Source of the DNA: Amnibacterium setariae
GTDB lineage: Bacteria; Actinomycetota; Actinomycetes; Actinomycetales; Microbacteriaceae
Length of the DNA: 64,000 nucleotides
Direction: 5' to 3'
NCBI RefSeq assembly: GCF_003581425.1
Contig: NZ_QXTG01000002.1
Coordinates: 62,001 to 126,000, forward strand
Below are positions 1 through 8,805 of the stretch, piece by piece. The position numbers and the translations under genes were made by a program. Position 1 is the stretch's first letter, and the number at the start of each line of letters is the position of its first letter. The notes beneath the pieces were generated by a model. It saw nothing but the letters and a program-made list of their open reading frames with translations. It was not told the DNA's origin and made no database searches.

Positions 1-1
1 C

Positions 2-1342
2 GTGGTGCTCGAGGACCGGAACGACGTGTCCGACGAGGAGTGGGAGCGCATGGACTGCGCGCCGAACGCGCTCCCGGAGGGCTCGGAGCTGTTCCAGGCG
101 CTCGCCGACGTCGAGGACCTGCAGCGGCTGCTGCAGGGGCTGGAGGCGCGCCGGGTCGTCGCCGCGCTGCGCGCGTGGCGAGCGGCGCTGGCGGACGAGG
201 GGCGCCCCGGCGCCGCGAACACCCCGTACCAGAAGGGCTTGTTCCTCGACCTCGGCGCGAAGCTCAAGGTCGCCGACTCCACTGCGAAGACGCTCGTGCA
301 CACCGCCGCCCGGCTCGAACGCGACCTGCCGCTCGTCTGGGCGCACTTCCTCGCCGGGCGGGCGCCGTGGCGGGCGATGCAGATCGTGCACGCCGCGGCC
401 GAGGGGCTCGACGACGCGGTGCTCCCCGTCTTCGATGCGAAGGCCGTGCTGAAGCTCGACGAGGTCCTCATGCCGAGCCTCCCCGACGCGCTGCGCCGCC
501 TCGCGGAGCGCCTCCAGCCGACGACCGCGGACGAGCGTCATGAGCGGGCGGCCGCACGCCGTCGCTACACGATCGAGGCCGCGGCGGACGGCATGGGCTG
601 GCTGCACCTGTTCGCGCCGATGGCCGACCTCCTCGGCATGGACCACCAGGTGACCAAGCAGGCGATCGCCGCCCACGGCAGGGCGGACGAGCGGCGGGGC
701 ATCCAGATCCTCAAGGCGGACGTCCTGCGGGACGGGCTGCGCGCCTTCCTGCGCACGGACGCCGACCCGGCTCGGGAAGGCGACGCCCTGGTCCCGGGGC
801 GCCGGGGCGTGGTGCCGCGCGTCTCGATCCTGATCCCGGCCATGACCGCGCTCGGCCGGTCCACGGCCGCACCGGTGCTGCAGGGATACGGGCCCATCGG
901 CATCCGCACGGCGCTCCGGATCGCCGGGGAGGCGACCTCGTGGATCCGAGTGCTCACGGACCCCTTCACGGGCGCTCCGCTCAGCATCGGACGCGAGAAG
1001 TACCGCCCCACCGAGGACATGCGCGCGTTCATCCGGCTCCTCGACGGCGGGAACCGCGGACCGGGGCGCCCGCGCGGCCCCGACGAGGTCGACATCGACC
1101 ACGCCGAGTCGTTCCGGGCGCACGACGAGCGGGGCGAGACGTCGGTCGACAACCTGATGCTGCTGTCGCGCAGCGATCACGGTGCGAAGACCGCCGGCGC
1201 GGCCGACGCCGACCTGCTGCTCGACCGGACGGTCGTCTGGCAGACGCCGTCGGGGAACAAGTACGTCACCCGACCCCTCGACCCGCCGGAGGCGACGCCG
1301 ATCCCGACCGAGCTGACGGACGAGGACGACTGCCCCTTCTGA
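2..1342 (+). CDS. 13E12/DUF222-family HNH endonuclease-like protein (5' end possibly cut)
   Basis: A DUF222 region fills roughly residues 40-330 and a degenerate HNH module follows near residues 350-395, with the DIDHAESF core, an Asn-Leu (DNLMLL) and a final His (SDHGAKT). Family members are actinobacterial repeat proteins presumed to act on DNA; the substrate is unknown. The usual zinc-knuckle cysteines before the HNH core are absent (GPGRPRGPDEVDIDH), so nuclease activity is uncertain. The frame is open to the window edge, so the GTG at base 2 is only a possible start, although it resembles the start of the paralogue at 49132. About 446 residues, near full length for the family. Confidence 0.8.
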   Translation: MVLEDRNDVSDEEWERMDCAPNALPEGSELFQALADVEDLQRLLQGLEARRVVAALRAWRAALADEGRPGAANTPYQKGLFLDLGAKLKVADSTAKTLVHTAARLERDLPLVWAHFLAGRAPWRAMQIVHAAAEGLDDAVLPVFDAKAVLKLDEVLMPSLPDALRRLAERLQPTTADERHERAAARRRYTIEAAADGMGWLHLFAPMADLLGMDHQVTKQAIAAHGRADERRGIQILKADVLRDGLRAFLRTDADPAREGDALVPGRRGVVPRVSILIPAMTALGRSTAAPVLQGYGPIGIRTALRIAGEATSWIRVLTDPFTGAPLSIGREKYRPTEDMRAFIRLLDGGNRGPGRPRGPDEVDIDHAESFRAHDERGETSVDNLMLLSRSDHGAKTAGAADADLLLDRTVVWQTPSGNKYVTRPLDPPEATPIPTELTDEDDCPF

Positions 1343-1517
1343 ACCCACGGCCGGGCCCGCCGAGGATCTGCGATCGGGTGCGCGCGTCGCTCGTCCGTCG
1401 ACCCGTGTCAACCCCCTCGCCCGATCCACGGTCCTCGCAGGTCGCTCGGAAAGATTCGGCGGCCGCGACCCAAGGAAGCAGCGACTGCCCCGTTCCGTGT
1501 CGCGCAGGGAGGAACGC

Positions 1518-2363
1518 ATGACCGACACCACGCCGACGAGCCCGGCTCCGGAGCCCGACCCGACGTCGATCGAGACGCCGGCGGCCGCGGACGCCGCGCC
1601 CCTGGACGCGCCCGAGGGGCCCTCGGCCCCCGTCGGGGCCGCGCCCGAGGCGCCCGCCGCCACCGTGACCCCGCCGCAGACCAGCCTCGCCTCGCGCGGC
1701 GTGAACTACGCGGTCGACATCGTCTTCTGCATCGACGTGACGGGCAGCATGGACCCGATCCTCGACGCCGTGAAGGCGAACGCGCTCGGCTTCTACGACG
1801 ACGTCCAGACCAACCTCACCGCGAAGGGCAAGAACGTCGCCCAGCTGCGCGTCCGCGTCGTCGCCTTCCGCGACCTCGTCGCCGACGGCGACGCCGCGAT
1901 CGAGGAGTCGCCGTTCTTCGCGCTCCCGGACGAGCGGGCCCGCTTCTCGGAGTTCGTCGGCGGCCTCACCGCCGAGGGCGGCGGCGACGCCCCCGAGTCC
2001 GGTCTCGAGGCCGTCGCGCTCGCGATCAACTCCCCGTGGACCCGCACGGGCGACCGCCGCCGCCAGGTCATCGTCGTCTGGAGCGACCAACCGGCCCACC
2101 CGCTCGACGCCTCCGCCGTGCCCGCGGACCTGCGGTCGCGCATCCCCGCCGACTTCAACGGGCTCACCGACGCGTGGGAGGACGCCCAGGGCGTGATGGG
2201 CTCGAGCTCCAAGCGCTTGATCCTGTTCGCGCCCGACGGGCCCGGGTGGAGCGACATCTCCGCCGTGTGGGAGAACGTCGTGCACAACCCGTCCGTGGCG
2301 GGCGGCGGCCTCTCCGACGTCGACTACGGCACGATCGTCGATTCGATCGGCAACTCGGTGTGA
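1518..2363 (+). CDS. von Willebrand factor A domain protein, TerY-like
   Basis: 281 residues. The first ~58 are a Pro/Ala/Glu-rich disordered tail, followed by a vWA domain with the metal-ion-dependent adhesion motif DVTGS at about 73-77 and a conserved VVWSDQPAH strand near 190. Start ATG is chosen because AGGGAGG lies 4-10 bases upstream; an extension to 1497 has no support. The stop overlaps the next gene's GTG by 4 bp (GTGA), so translation is coupled. vWA proteins are metal-dependent protein-binding scaffolds. With the phosphatase and kinase behind it, this matches the first member of a TerY-P triad. No signal peptide, so probably cytoplasmic. Confidence 0.85.
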   Translation: MTDTTPTSPAPEPDPTSIETPAAADAAPLDAPEGPSAPVGAAPEAPAATVTPPQTSLASRGVNYAVDIVFCIDVTGSMDPILDAVKANALGFYDDVQTNLTAKGKNVAQLRVRVVAFRDLVADGDAAIEESPFFALPDERARFSEFVGGLTAEGGGDAPESGLEAVALAINSPWTRTGDRRRQVIVVWSDQPAHPLDASAVPADLRSRIPADFNGLTDAWEDAQGVMGSSSKRLILFAPDGPGWSDISAVWENVVHNPSVAGGGLSDVDYGTIVDSIGNSV

Positions 2364-3541
2364 GCGGGGGACCCGACGTGGCCGACGTCGTCGCCGGGCC
2401 CGCCGTCTCCTTCGGCTTCAACCTGGCGAAGGTCCCCGACCACGGGGAGGACGCCGATCCGATCCTGCGGGACGGGCCGGACCTCGGCCTCGCGGCCGTG
2501 TTCGACGGGATGGGCGGTGCCGGCGGCACCGTCTACGAGACCGAGGACGGGCAGCGGTCCGGCGCCTACCTCGCCTCCCGCATCGCGCGGGAGGTGGTCG
2601 AGGAGCACCTGCTCGGCCTGCTGGCGCCCGAGCGGCCGCTGCCCGGCGAGGCGACGGCCGAGGAGCTGCACGACGCCCTCGAGGCCGCCCTGCAGGCGGC
2701 GCTCGCCGCGCTGAACGCCCCGACCAGCCGGCTGCGGTCGCGCCTGCTGCGCGCCCTGCCCACCACGATGGCGCTCGGTGCGCTGCAGCGCGCGGAGCCG
2801 GACGGGGCGGACTGGATCTGCCACGTGCTGTGGGCGGGCGACTCCCGCGTCTACGCGCTGACCGCCGACGGATTGCAGCAGCTGAGCGTCGACGACCTCC
2901 GCGACGAGGGCGACGCGATGGCGAACCTGGAGCGCGACTCCGTCATCAGCAACGCGATCTCCGCTGACACGGAGTTCCGCATCAACCATCGCCGGGTGCC
3001 GTTGCGGGCGCCGTTCGTGCTGCTCTGCGCGACCGACGGCTGCTTCGGCTACCTCCGGTCGCCGATGCACTTCGAAGAGCTCGTGCTCCGGACCCTGCTC
3101 GAGGCGGGGACGGAGGAGGCCTGGTCCGAGGCGCTGCAGCACGAGATCACCACCGTCACCGGCGACGACGCGTCCCTCGCCGCGATCGGCGTCGGCGCGG
3201 ACCTGCCGGCGCTGCAGCGGCTGCTGGAGCCGCGGCTCGCCGAGATGACGGAGCAGTACACGGCGCCGATGGACGCGCTGAGCGACGAGGTGCAACGGGC
3301 GGAGCAGGCGCTCGCCGACCTGCAGCACCGCCGCGTCGCCGACGTCGCGACCCGGTGGTCGCGGTACCGCGACGGCTACGAGCGGCTGCTGCGGCACGAG
3401 GCGGACCTCGCGTCGCCGGCACCGGAGGAGCAGCCGAGGCGCCGGATCTGGAACCCGCCGAAGCCGATCGCGACCGGGCCGGTCGCGGCGGAGGGCGGCA
3501 CGGGCGCCGCGACCGAGGACGAGCAGGAGGCGGCGCGATGA
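2360..3541 (+). CDS. PP2C-family Ser/Thr protein phosphatase
   Basis: 393 residues from a GTG that overlaps the preceding stop. PP2C metal-binding motifs are present in order: VFDGMGG (about 48-54), WAGDSRVYAL (about 157), CATDGCFGYL (about 217) and GDDAS (about 272). It should dephosphorylate Ser/Thr residues on proteins using Mn/Mg. After the catalytic domain there is a ~110-residue charged, helix-prone extension rich in Glu, Ala and Arg (perhaps a coiled coil) that standard PP2C enzymes lack. It sits between the vWA scaffold and the kinase and overlaps both, so it is probably the eraser of phosphorylation made by the kinase encoded next. Confidence 0.88.
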   Translation: MSGGPDVADVVAGPAVSFGFNLAKVPDHGEDADPILRDGPDLGLAAVFDGMGGAGGTVYETEDGQRSGAYLASRIAREVVEEHLLGLLAPERPLPGEATAEELHDALEAALQAALAALNAPTSRLRSRLLRALPTTMALGALQRAEPDGADWICHVLWAGDSRVYALTADGLQQLSVDDLRDEGDAMANLERDSVISNAISADTEFRINHRRVPLRAPFVLLCATDGCFGYLRSPMHFEELVLRTLLEAGTEEAWSEALQHEITTVTGDDASLAAIGVGADLPALQRLLEPRLAEMTEQYTAPMDALSDEVQRAEQALADLQHRRVADVATRWSRYRDGYERLLRHEADLASPAPEEQPRRRIWNPPKPIATGPVAAEGGTGAATEDEQEAAR

Positions 3542-4602
3542 GGGCCGGAGACGTGCTGAACGGCTACACGCTGCTGGCGGACTTCTCCGTCGTCGGCGCG
3601 GGGCTGAGCCGGTGGACCTTCGCCCGGAAGGGCGGCAGGGAGTACTTCCTGAAGGAGTTCCTCCAGCCGACCTACCCGGAGGCGGACGCGCCGGGCAGCG
3701 AGGCGATCAAGACGAAGAAGCGGGCGCGCTGCGCGGCGTTCGAGGCCCGGCACCGCGCGATGCAGACGGCGCTCGCGCCCCTGTCCGCCTACGGCGGCAA
3801 CCTCATCGTCACCCTCGACTTCTTCCGAGCGGGCGCCAAGTACTACAAGGCCACCGAGCGGGTCCACGCGGAGGACCTCGACGTGACCGCGATCGCGGCG
3901 CTGCCGTTCCGGCAGCGGCTCGTGCTGCTGAAGTCGATGGCGTACAGCCTGAAGATCCTGCACGACCTGCGGATCGTCCACGGGGACCTGAAGCCCGACA
4001 ACGTGCTCGTGAAGCGCACCGAGCTCGGGTACACGAGCAAGCTCATCGACTTCGACAACGCGTACGTCGCGGGGGAGCCGCCGCCCGCGGCCGACATCGT
4101 CGGGACGATCAACTACTACTCGCCCGAGCTGCTGGCCTACATCCAGGAGGACGAGACGGTCGACCCGCGCTCGCTCGGCACCGCCTCCGACGTCTTCGCG
4201 CTCGGCCTCATCTTCAGAGAGTACCTGACGGGCCGAGTGCCCGCCTACGACCCCGGCTACGGCGAGCCCGCCGTCGCGGTGCGGTCGGGCGTCGTGCTGC
4301 ACGTCGACCGCGCCGCGCTCGACCCGGGCCTGGCCGACCTCGTCGACCGGATGCTGCTCGCCGACCCGGCGGCGCGGCCGACGATCGGCGACGTGCACGC
4401 GGCCCTGATGGCCGTCCGCTCGCCGGGCGACGCGCCCGCCGCGACCCCGACACCCGCGAGGACGACGGCGCCCGCGCCCGTCCGCTCGAGCGCGCTGCGG
4501 GGCAAGCTCGTGGGCGGCGCCGGGGCGGCTCCGGCGCCTGCGCCCACCGGCGGGCTGCGCGGCAAGCTGCTCGGCCGTTCGCCGCGCGACGGGCGGCGCT
4601 GA
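3538..4602 (+). CDS. Ser/Thr protein kinase of the vWA-PP2C-kinase operon
   Basis: 354 residues; ATG overlaps the phosphatase stop (ATGA). Kinase landmarks: ATP-binding lysine in YFLKEF (K39), catalytic loop HGDLKPDN (148-155), metal motif DFD (171-173, in place of the usual DFG), and GTINYYSPELL as the activation/APE segment. The glycine-rich loop is poorly conserved. No transmembrane helix or PASTA repeats, so this is a soluble kinase unlike PknB. The tail (about 290-354) is Pro/Ala/Thr-rich and holds two copies of LRGKL(V/L)G, possible docking or phosphorylation sites. The likely partners are the neighbouring vWA protein, phosphatase and zinc ribbon. Confidence 0.88.
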   Translation: MRAGDVLNGYTLLADFSVVGAGLSRWTFARKGGREYFLKEFLQPTYPEADAPGSEAIKTKKRARCAAFEARHRAMQTALAPLSAYGGNLIVTLDFFRAGAKYYKATERVHAEDLDVTAIAALPFRQRLVLLKSMAYSLKILHDLRIVHGDLKPDNVLVKRTELGYTSKLIDFDNAYVAGEPPPAADIVGTINYYSPELLAYIQEDETVDPRSLGTASDVFALGLIFREYLTGRVPAYDPGYGEPAVAVRSGVVLHVDRAALDPGLADLVDRMLLADPAARPTIGDVHAALMAVRSPGDAPAATPTPARTTAPAPVRSSALRGKLVGGAGAAPAPAPTGGLRGKLLGRSPRDGRR

Positions 4603-4603
4603 C

Positions 4604-4813
4604 GTGGCCGCCTGGATCTGCCCGGTCTGCGAGGGCGTCAACAGCGGCGGCCGCCTGTGCGCGACCTGCGGCGAGCGGCTGCCGGACGGCTTCGTGCCGC
4701 GCAGCCCGACCCGGCAGGCGGCGCCGCCGGCGACGCCGACGGTCGTGAGGGCGCCGAGGCCGCCGCGCGACCCGAGCCCGGAGGAGATCTTCGGCAGCAA
4801 CCCGTTCCGCTGA
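4604..4813 (+). CDS. Small zinc-ribbon protein ending the kinase/phosphatase operon
   Basis: 69 residues starting at a GTG one base after the kinase stop. ICPVCEGVNSGGRLCATCGE gives a CxxC...CxxC zinc-binding knuckle at residues 6-24; the rest is Pro-rich with a C-terminal PSPEEIFGSNPFR. In related signalling operons a zinc ribbon is often part of the kinase or vWA protein, so this may be the detached module of the same complex. It could bind the kinase tail or nucleic acid; the sequence does not decide which. Confidence 0.75.
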   Translation: MAAWICPVCEGVNSGGRLCATCGERLPDGFVPRSPTRQAAPPATPTVVRAPRPPRDPSPEEIFGSNPFR

Positions 4814-4855
4814 GGCGGGCGGGCGGGCGGGCGGGCGGGCAGGGAGGGAGGGGAG
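4814..4855. repeat. GGGC microsatellite with G-tracts between convergent genes
   Basis: Six consecutive GGGC units (4817-4840) followed by three AGGG-type tracts lie between two convergent genes. The G-rich strand has enough G-runs to form a quadruplex. It may act as a transcription block between the genes and is prone to copy-number change; no function is demonstrated. Confidence 0.7.
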
Positions 4856-4858
4856 CCG

Positions 4859-5122
4859 TCAGGCGGCGACGGGGTGCCCGTGGGTGCGGGCCCAGTCGAG
4901 CGAGTGCTCCGCCTGCTGCCGGGTCAGCCCGGTCGCGATGCCGCAGTGGTCGCACTCCACGTACCAGGACGTGCCGAGCGAGAGCAGCGGGATGAAGAAC
5001 AGCGACAGCTTCTGCTGCTCCCGGATGACCCGCTGCGTCGCGCGCGTGCCGCAGTGCCCGCAGACGAAGGTCACGAGGAAGGCGACGACGGAGACCGGCC
5101 GGACGCCGATGAGCAGGAACAT
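4859..5122 (-). CDS. Zinc-ribbon membrane-associated protein
   Basis: 87 residues from ATG (a TTG at 5134 would add four residues). It opens with a hydrophobic stretch (MFLLIGVRPVSVVAFLVTF), then FVCGHCGTRATQRV and, about 35 residues later, WYVECDHCGIATGL, giving a four-cysteine zinc ribbon split around another hydrophobic segment (KLSLFFIPLLSLGTSWYV). This arrangement is common in small actinobacterial zinc-ribbon proteins of unknown function. It faces the zinc-ribbon gene of the kinase operon convergently. No function can be given. Confidence 0.7.
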   Translation of the reverse strand: MFLLIGVRPVSVVAFLVTFVCGHCGTRATQRVIREQQKLSLFFIPLLSLGTSWYVECDHCGIATGLTRQQAEHSLDWARTHGHPVAA

Positions 5123-5267
5123 CCCGGCAGGCAAGCATCCGCAGGTGGGCGGGCGGTGCGTCCGGGCTGGGAGGGACCCGGTCCACGGGAGCGGCGACTA
5201 CGATCGCGGACTCCGAACGGCCGGCCGACGACGCCCGAGCACCACCGTCCGACCCCGGAGGACCCGA

Positions 5268-6431
5268 ATGCCGCTGCGCGCCCGCGCCCGCGCCCTCGGC
5301 GCCGCCCTGCTCGCGCTCGCAGGCGTGCTCGCGGTCGCGCCGCCCGTCTCCGCAGCGCCCGAAGGTGTCGCGGCCTCCGGCTCGCTCCGCGGCGCCGAGT
5401 ACGTCGCGCTCGGCGACTCCTACGCGGCCGGGTACGGCCTGCCCGACCCGACGGGGAAGCCGATCCCGGCGTGCGGGCAGTCGTCGCGCGACTACCCGCA
5501 CCGGGTCGCCGAGCGGCTCGGCCTGCGCCTGACGGACGTCAGCTGCGCCACGGCGACGACCGCCGACGTCCGCCGGCGGAGCCCGGCGGGCGCCCCGGCC
5601 CAGCTGGAGGCGCTCGGGCCGTCGACGCGGGTCGTGACCCTGACGATCGGCGGCAACGACTCCGGGCTGTTCTCGCAGGCCTTCACCTGCCTCGCGCTCA
5701 CCCGCACCGGGCCGGTCATCGCCGGGACGGACGCCGCGAGCTGCCGCTCGCAGCTCGTCCGGAACGGCGTCGACTCCCTTCGGCGGACGGTCGAGGGGAC
5801 GATCGCCGCCGACCTCGCGACGACGATCCGCGCCGTGCGGCGCGCGGCGCCGAACGCCGCGCTGGTGCTCGTCGGCTACCCGACGATCTTCCCGGACGCC
5901 GCGCACACGCCTTCGGGCGGCTGCTTCCGCCCGGCGATCACCGGGTCGTTCCTCACCGGCACGTACCCGGAGAACGCCTTCCCGTTCACCGACGTCGACG
6001 TCGCGTACTTCGCGGGCGTGCAGGCGGCGCTCGACGCCACGACCGCGCGGGTCGCGCGCGAGGCGGGCGTGCCCTACGTCTCGATGCTCGCCGCCTCGGC
6101 GGCGCACTCGCCCTGCGCGACCCGCGGCGCGTGGGTGAACGGGATGCACTTCCGCTCGCCCGAGGACGTGCAGCAGGTCGACCTCGACCCCGGCGCGCTG
6201 CACCCGAACGAGGCGGGCGCCGCGGCCCTCGCCGACGCGGCGGCGTCGGGTATCCAGCAGGCGGTCCGACCGACGCCGACGCCCTCGCCGTCCGCGACCG
6301 CCGGCGCGAGGAGCGCCGCCCCGCAGCCCCTGCTGCTCGGCCTCGGCGTCGCGGTCGCCGTGGTGCTGCTGGGCGTCGCCGCGGCCGCGGCCATCGCGGT
6401 GCTCGGCAGGCGCCGGCTGCGCCGCCGCTGA
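5268..6431 (+). CDS. Secreted, membrane-anchored SGNH/GDSL hydrolase
   Basis: 387 residues; ATG with GGAGGA 5-10 bases upstream. An Arg-rich signal peptide runs to about residue 29 (PPVSAA). SGNH blocks: ALGDSYAAGYG (nucleophile Ser51), a TIGGND block near 125, and DPGALHPNEAG near 310 supplying the catalytic Asp/His. The family are extracellular lipases/esterases. After the catalytic domain a Thr/Pro/Ser linker leads to one transmembrane helix (LLLGLGVAVAVVLLGVAAAA) and an RRRLRRR tail, the classic layout of a cell-surface anchored enzyme. The substrate is unknown; lipids or acetylated wall sugars are possible. Confidence 0.88.
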   Translation: MPLRARARALGAALLALAGVLAVAPPVSAAPEGVAASGSLRGAEYVALGDSYAAGYGLPDPTGKPIPACGQSSRDYPHRVAERLGLRLTDVSCATATTADVRRRSPAGAPAQLEALGPSTRVVTLTIGGNDSGLFSQAFTCLALTRTGPVIAGTDAASCRSQLVRNGVDSLRRTVEGTIAADLATTIRAVRRAAPNAALVLVGYPTIFPDAAHTPSGGCFRPAITGSFLTGTYPENAFPFTDVDVAYFAGVQAALDATTARVAREAGVPYVSMLAASAAHSPCATRGAWVNGMHFRSPEDVQQVDLDPGALHPNEAGAAALADAAASGIQQAVRPTPTPSPSATAGARSAAPQPLLLGLGVAVAVVLLGVAAAAAIAVLGRRRLRRR

Positions 6432-6457
6432 CCGCGCCGCGGCTCAGCGCACCGGGG

Positions 6458-8176
6458 TCAGCGCCGGGAGCGGCCGGCGAGCAGGCCGGAGACCACCGCG
6501 TGCAGCAGCGGGAGGCCGGAGACGCCCATCAGGACCGTGCCGAGCACGGCGTCGGTCGAGCGCAGCAGCACGCCGCCGAGGAGCAGCCCGAAGAAGAGCA
6601 GCGCCGAGGTCATCCGCCCGACCGCCCGCTCGAGCAGGCGGATCTGCCGGTCGAGCCGCGGCGTCTCGACGGCGACCTCGCCGTCCTCGAGCCGCGTGAC
6701 CAGGCCGTCGAGCCGGCGGGGGAGCCGCGCCGCGACGGCCAGGGTCCGCGCCGCCTCGTCGACGAACGACGCGACGACCCCGCCGCTCTCGTCGCGGAGC
6801 AGCTGGTCGGCGTACGGCTCGACCGCGTTCCAGATGTTGAAGCGCGGGTCGAGCGTGCTGCTCAGGCCCGAGATGAGGGACACCGCGCGGATCACGAGCA
6901 GGAAGTGCTCGGGCAGCTGGAACGGCAGGGTGCGGATCGTGTCGCCGAACTCGTTCGCGAACGCCCGCAGCTCGCGGGGGTCGACGTCCTGCAGGTCCGT
7001 GAAGGCGACGCCGCCGAACCGGGCGAAGAGCGCGGACATCGTGCGCTCCAGCTCGCGGGTGTCGGCGCTGGGCAGCAGCACCCCGAGATCGCGCATGGCC
7101 GCGACGAGTCGCCGGCCGTCGCGGGAGGCGACCGCGATCAGGAACTGCTGGAGGTCGCGGCGCAGGCCGTCCGGGATCTCGCCCATCATCCCGAAGTCGA
7201 CGAAGGTGAGCACCCAGGCCCGGTCCCCGCCCGGCGTCGGCGTCACGAAGATGTTCCCCGGGTGCGCGTCGCCGTGGAAGAAGCCGTGGACGAACAGCTG
7301 GTCGAACATCACGTTCGCGAACTCGACCGCGACCTCCGCCGGGTCGATGCCCGCGGCGCGCAGGGCGTCGAGGTCGTTGATCTTGATCGCGGAGACGTCC
7401 TCGAGCGTCAGCACCCGCCTCGTCGCGCGCTCCCAGGCCACGCCCGGCGCCCGCACGCGGTCGTCGTCCGCGAACTGCGCGGCGAACCGCTCGGCGCTCG
7501 CCGCCTCGTGGAGGTAGTCGACCTCCTCGAGGCTCGTGTCCGCGAACTCCTCGGCGAGCGCCGGCAGGTCGACCCGGCGGTTCACGAGCTTCACGCGGTT
7601 CAGGCGCCGGGCCACGAGCCGCAGCGCGGCGAGGTCGACGTCGACGATGCGCTCGATGCCGGGCCGCTGCACCTTCACGACGACGTCCGCGAACCCGGCG
7701 TCGTCGGCGCCGTTCGGCACGAGGCGGGCCCGGTGCGCCTGACCCAGCGACGCGGCGGCGAGCGGCTCGGGGTCGAACGCGGCGTACGCGCGCTCGAGCG
7801 GCATCCCGAGCTCGCGCTCGGCGAGCGCCCGGACGTCGCGGAAGTCCTCGGGCGCGACCGCGTCCTGCAGGCCCTCCAGCTCCTTCGTCACCTCCGGCGG
7901 CAGCACGTCGAGGCGGGAGGACAGGAACTGGCCGACCTTGATCATCAGGCCGCCGAGGTCGGAGGCCAGGACGAAGAAGTTCGCGGCCATGCGACGCCAC
8001 CGGCGGGTGCGGCCGCGCGCGGCGAGGGCGGTCAGCCCGAACCGGGGCAGCACGAGCTCGAACCACCAGTTCTCGACCATGTAGCGGGTCGCGAACCGCA
8101 TGATGCGGCGGTAGCGGCCGCGCTCCCGCCGGTCCCACGACCGCGGGCCGCGGCGGACGAGCTCCGGCTCCGCCAC
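6458..8176 (-). CDS. ABC1/UbiB (AarF)-family atypical kinase with C-terminal membrane helices
   Basis: 572 residues. ADCK/UbiB signatures are clear: the N-terminal GGLMIKVGQFLSSRLDVLP motif (KxGQ), an Ala-rich nucleotide loop (PLAAASLGQAH), FFHGDAHPGNIFV as catalytic loop and FVDFGMMG as metal motif. The last ~60 residues form two hydrophobic helices. Family members are ATPases affecting lipid or quinone metabolism; actinobacterial ones are not well defined. It starts at a GTG three bases after the stop of the PadR-like gene, so the two form an operon and the regulator probably controls this gene. Confidence 0.88.
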   Translation of the reverse strand: MAEPELVRRGPRSWDRRERGRYRRIMRFATRYMVENWWFELVLPRFGLTALAARGRTRRWRRMAANFFVLASDLGGLMIKVGQFLSSRLDVLPPEVTKELEGLQDAVAPEDFRDVRALAERELGMPLERAYAAFDPEPLAAASLGQAHRARLVPNGADDAGFADVVVKVQRPGIERIVDVDLAALRLVARRLNRVKLVNRRVDLPALAEEFADTSLEEVDYLHEAASAERFAAQFADDDRVRAPGVAWERATRRVLTLEDVSAIKINDLDALRAAGIDPAEVAVEFANVMFDQLFVHGFFHGDAHPGNIFVTPTPGGDRAWVLTFVDFGMMGEIPDGLRRDLQQFLIAVASRDGRRLVAAMRDLGVLLPSADTRELERTMSALFARFGGVAFTDLQDVDPRELRAFANEFGDTIRTLPFQLPEHFLLVIRAVSLISGLSSTLDPRFNIWNAVEPYADQLLRDESGGVVASFVDEAARTLAVAARLPRRLDGLVTRLEDGEVAVETPRLDRQIRLLERAVGRMTSALLFFGLLLGGVLLRSTDAVLGTVLMGVSGLPLLHAVVSGLLAGRSRR

Positions 8177-8179
8177 CCG

Positions 8180-8749
8180 TCAGCCCCGGGAGAGGATCGC
8201 GAAGACGCGGCGCCGCGCGTCGTCGAGCACCGCGACGACCTCGGCGACCTGCGCCGGCGTGCCGGTCCGCGCGGCGAGCGCGGCGGCGCTCGCGAGCGCC
8301 GCGCCCGAGCGGGCGACCCCGCGGCGGTCGGCGCGGTCGGCGTGGTCCGAGTCGCCGTCCCGCACCTCGTCCGCGGTGCGGGTGCGCGCCGCCCCGGCGG
8401 CCGCACGACCGGCGGCGGTGACCGTCCACGTCTTCCGGCCGTCGGTCTCCGCGGCGGTGACCAGGCCCTCGTCGGCGAGCAGCTGCAGCGCGGGGTAGAC
8501 CTCGCCGGCGCTCGTGCCCGGCCCGTCGCCGCTGCGCTCCTGCAGCACCCGGACGATGCGGTAGCCGTCCGCCGGCTGCTCCTCGAGCACCGTGAGCACG
8601 GCGTCGCGGACGTCGCTGCGCTCCGGGCGCGGGCGGGCGCGCCGGTCGCCGGGGGAGCGGAGGTCCTCCACGGCCTCGCGGATGCGGTCCAGGCCGAACC
8701 CGACGGCGCTCCGCGAGCCGGTGGGCCTGCTGCTCGACGACCCGTTCAT
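8180..8749 (-). CDS. PadR-family transcriptional regulator
   Basis: 189 residues from ATG; the frame extends much further upstream but only as an antisense shadow of the exonuclease gene. Residues ~40-115 form a winged helix typical of PadR: VRDAVLTVLEEQPADGYRIVRVLQERS, then SAGEVYPALQLLADEGLV and GRKTWTVTAAGR. The rest is Ala/Arg-rich, ending in a helix (PAQVAEVVAVLDDARRRVFAIL) likely to dimerise. PadR proteins usually repress their own operon. The short upstream region has a CGATACATCGG sequence (8794-8804) that could be an operator, but no full ATGT-N8-ACAT site is visible. Confidence 0.85.
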   Translation of the reverse strand: MNGSSSSRPTGSRSAVGFGLDRIREAVEDLRSPGDRRARPRPERSDVRDAVLTVLEEQPADGYRIVRVLQERSGDGPGTSAGEVYPALQLLADEGLVTAAETDGRKTWTVTAAGRAAAGAARTRTADEVRDGDSDHADRADRRGVARSGAALASAAALAARTGTPAQVAEVVAVLDDARRRVFAILSRG

Positions 8750-8805
8750 CGACCGATCCCGTCCTCCGCTGCGCACCCTGCGCGGCGGAGTGAACGATAC
8801 ATCGG

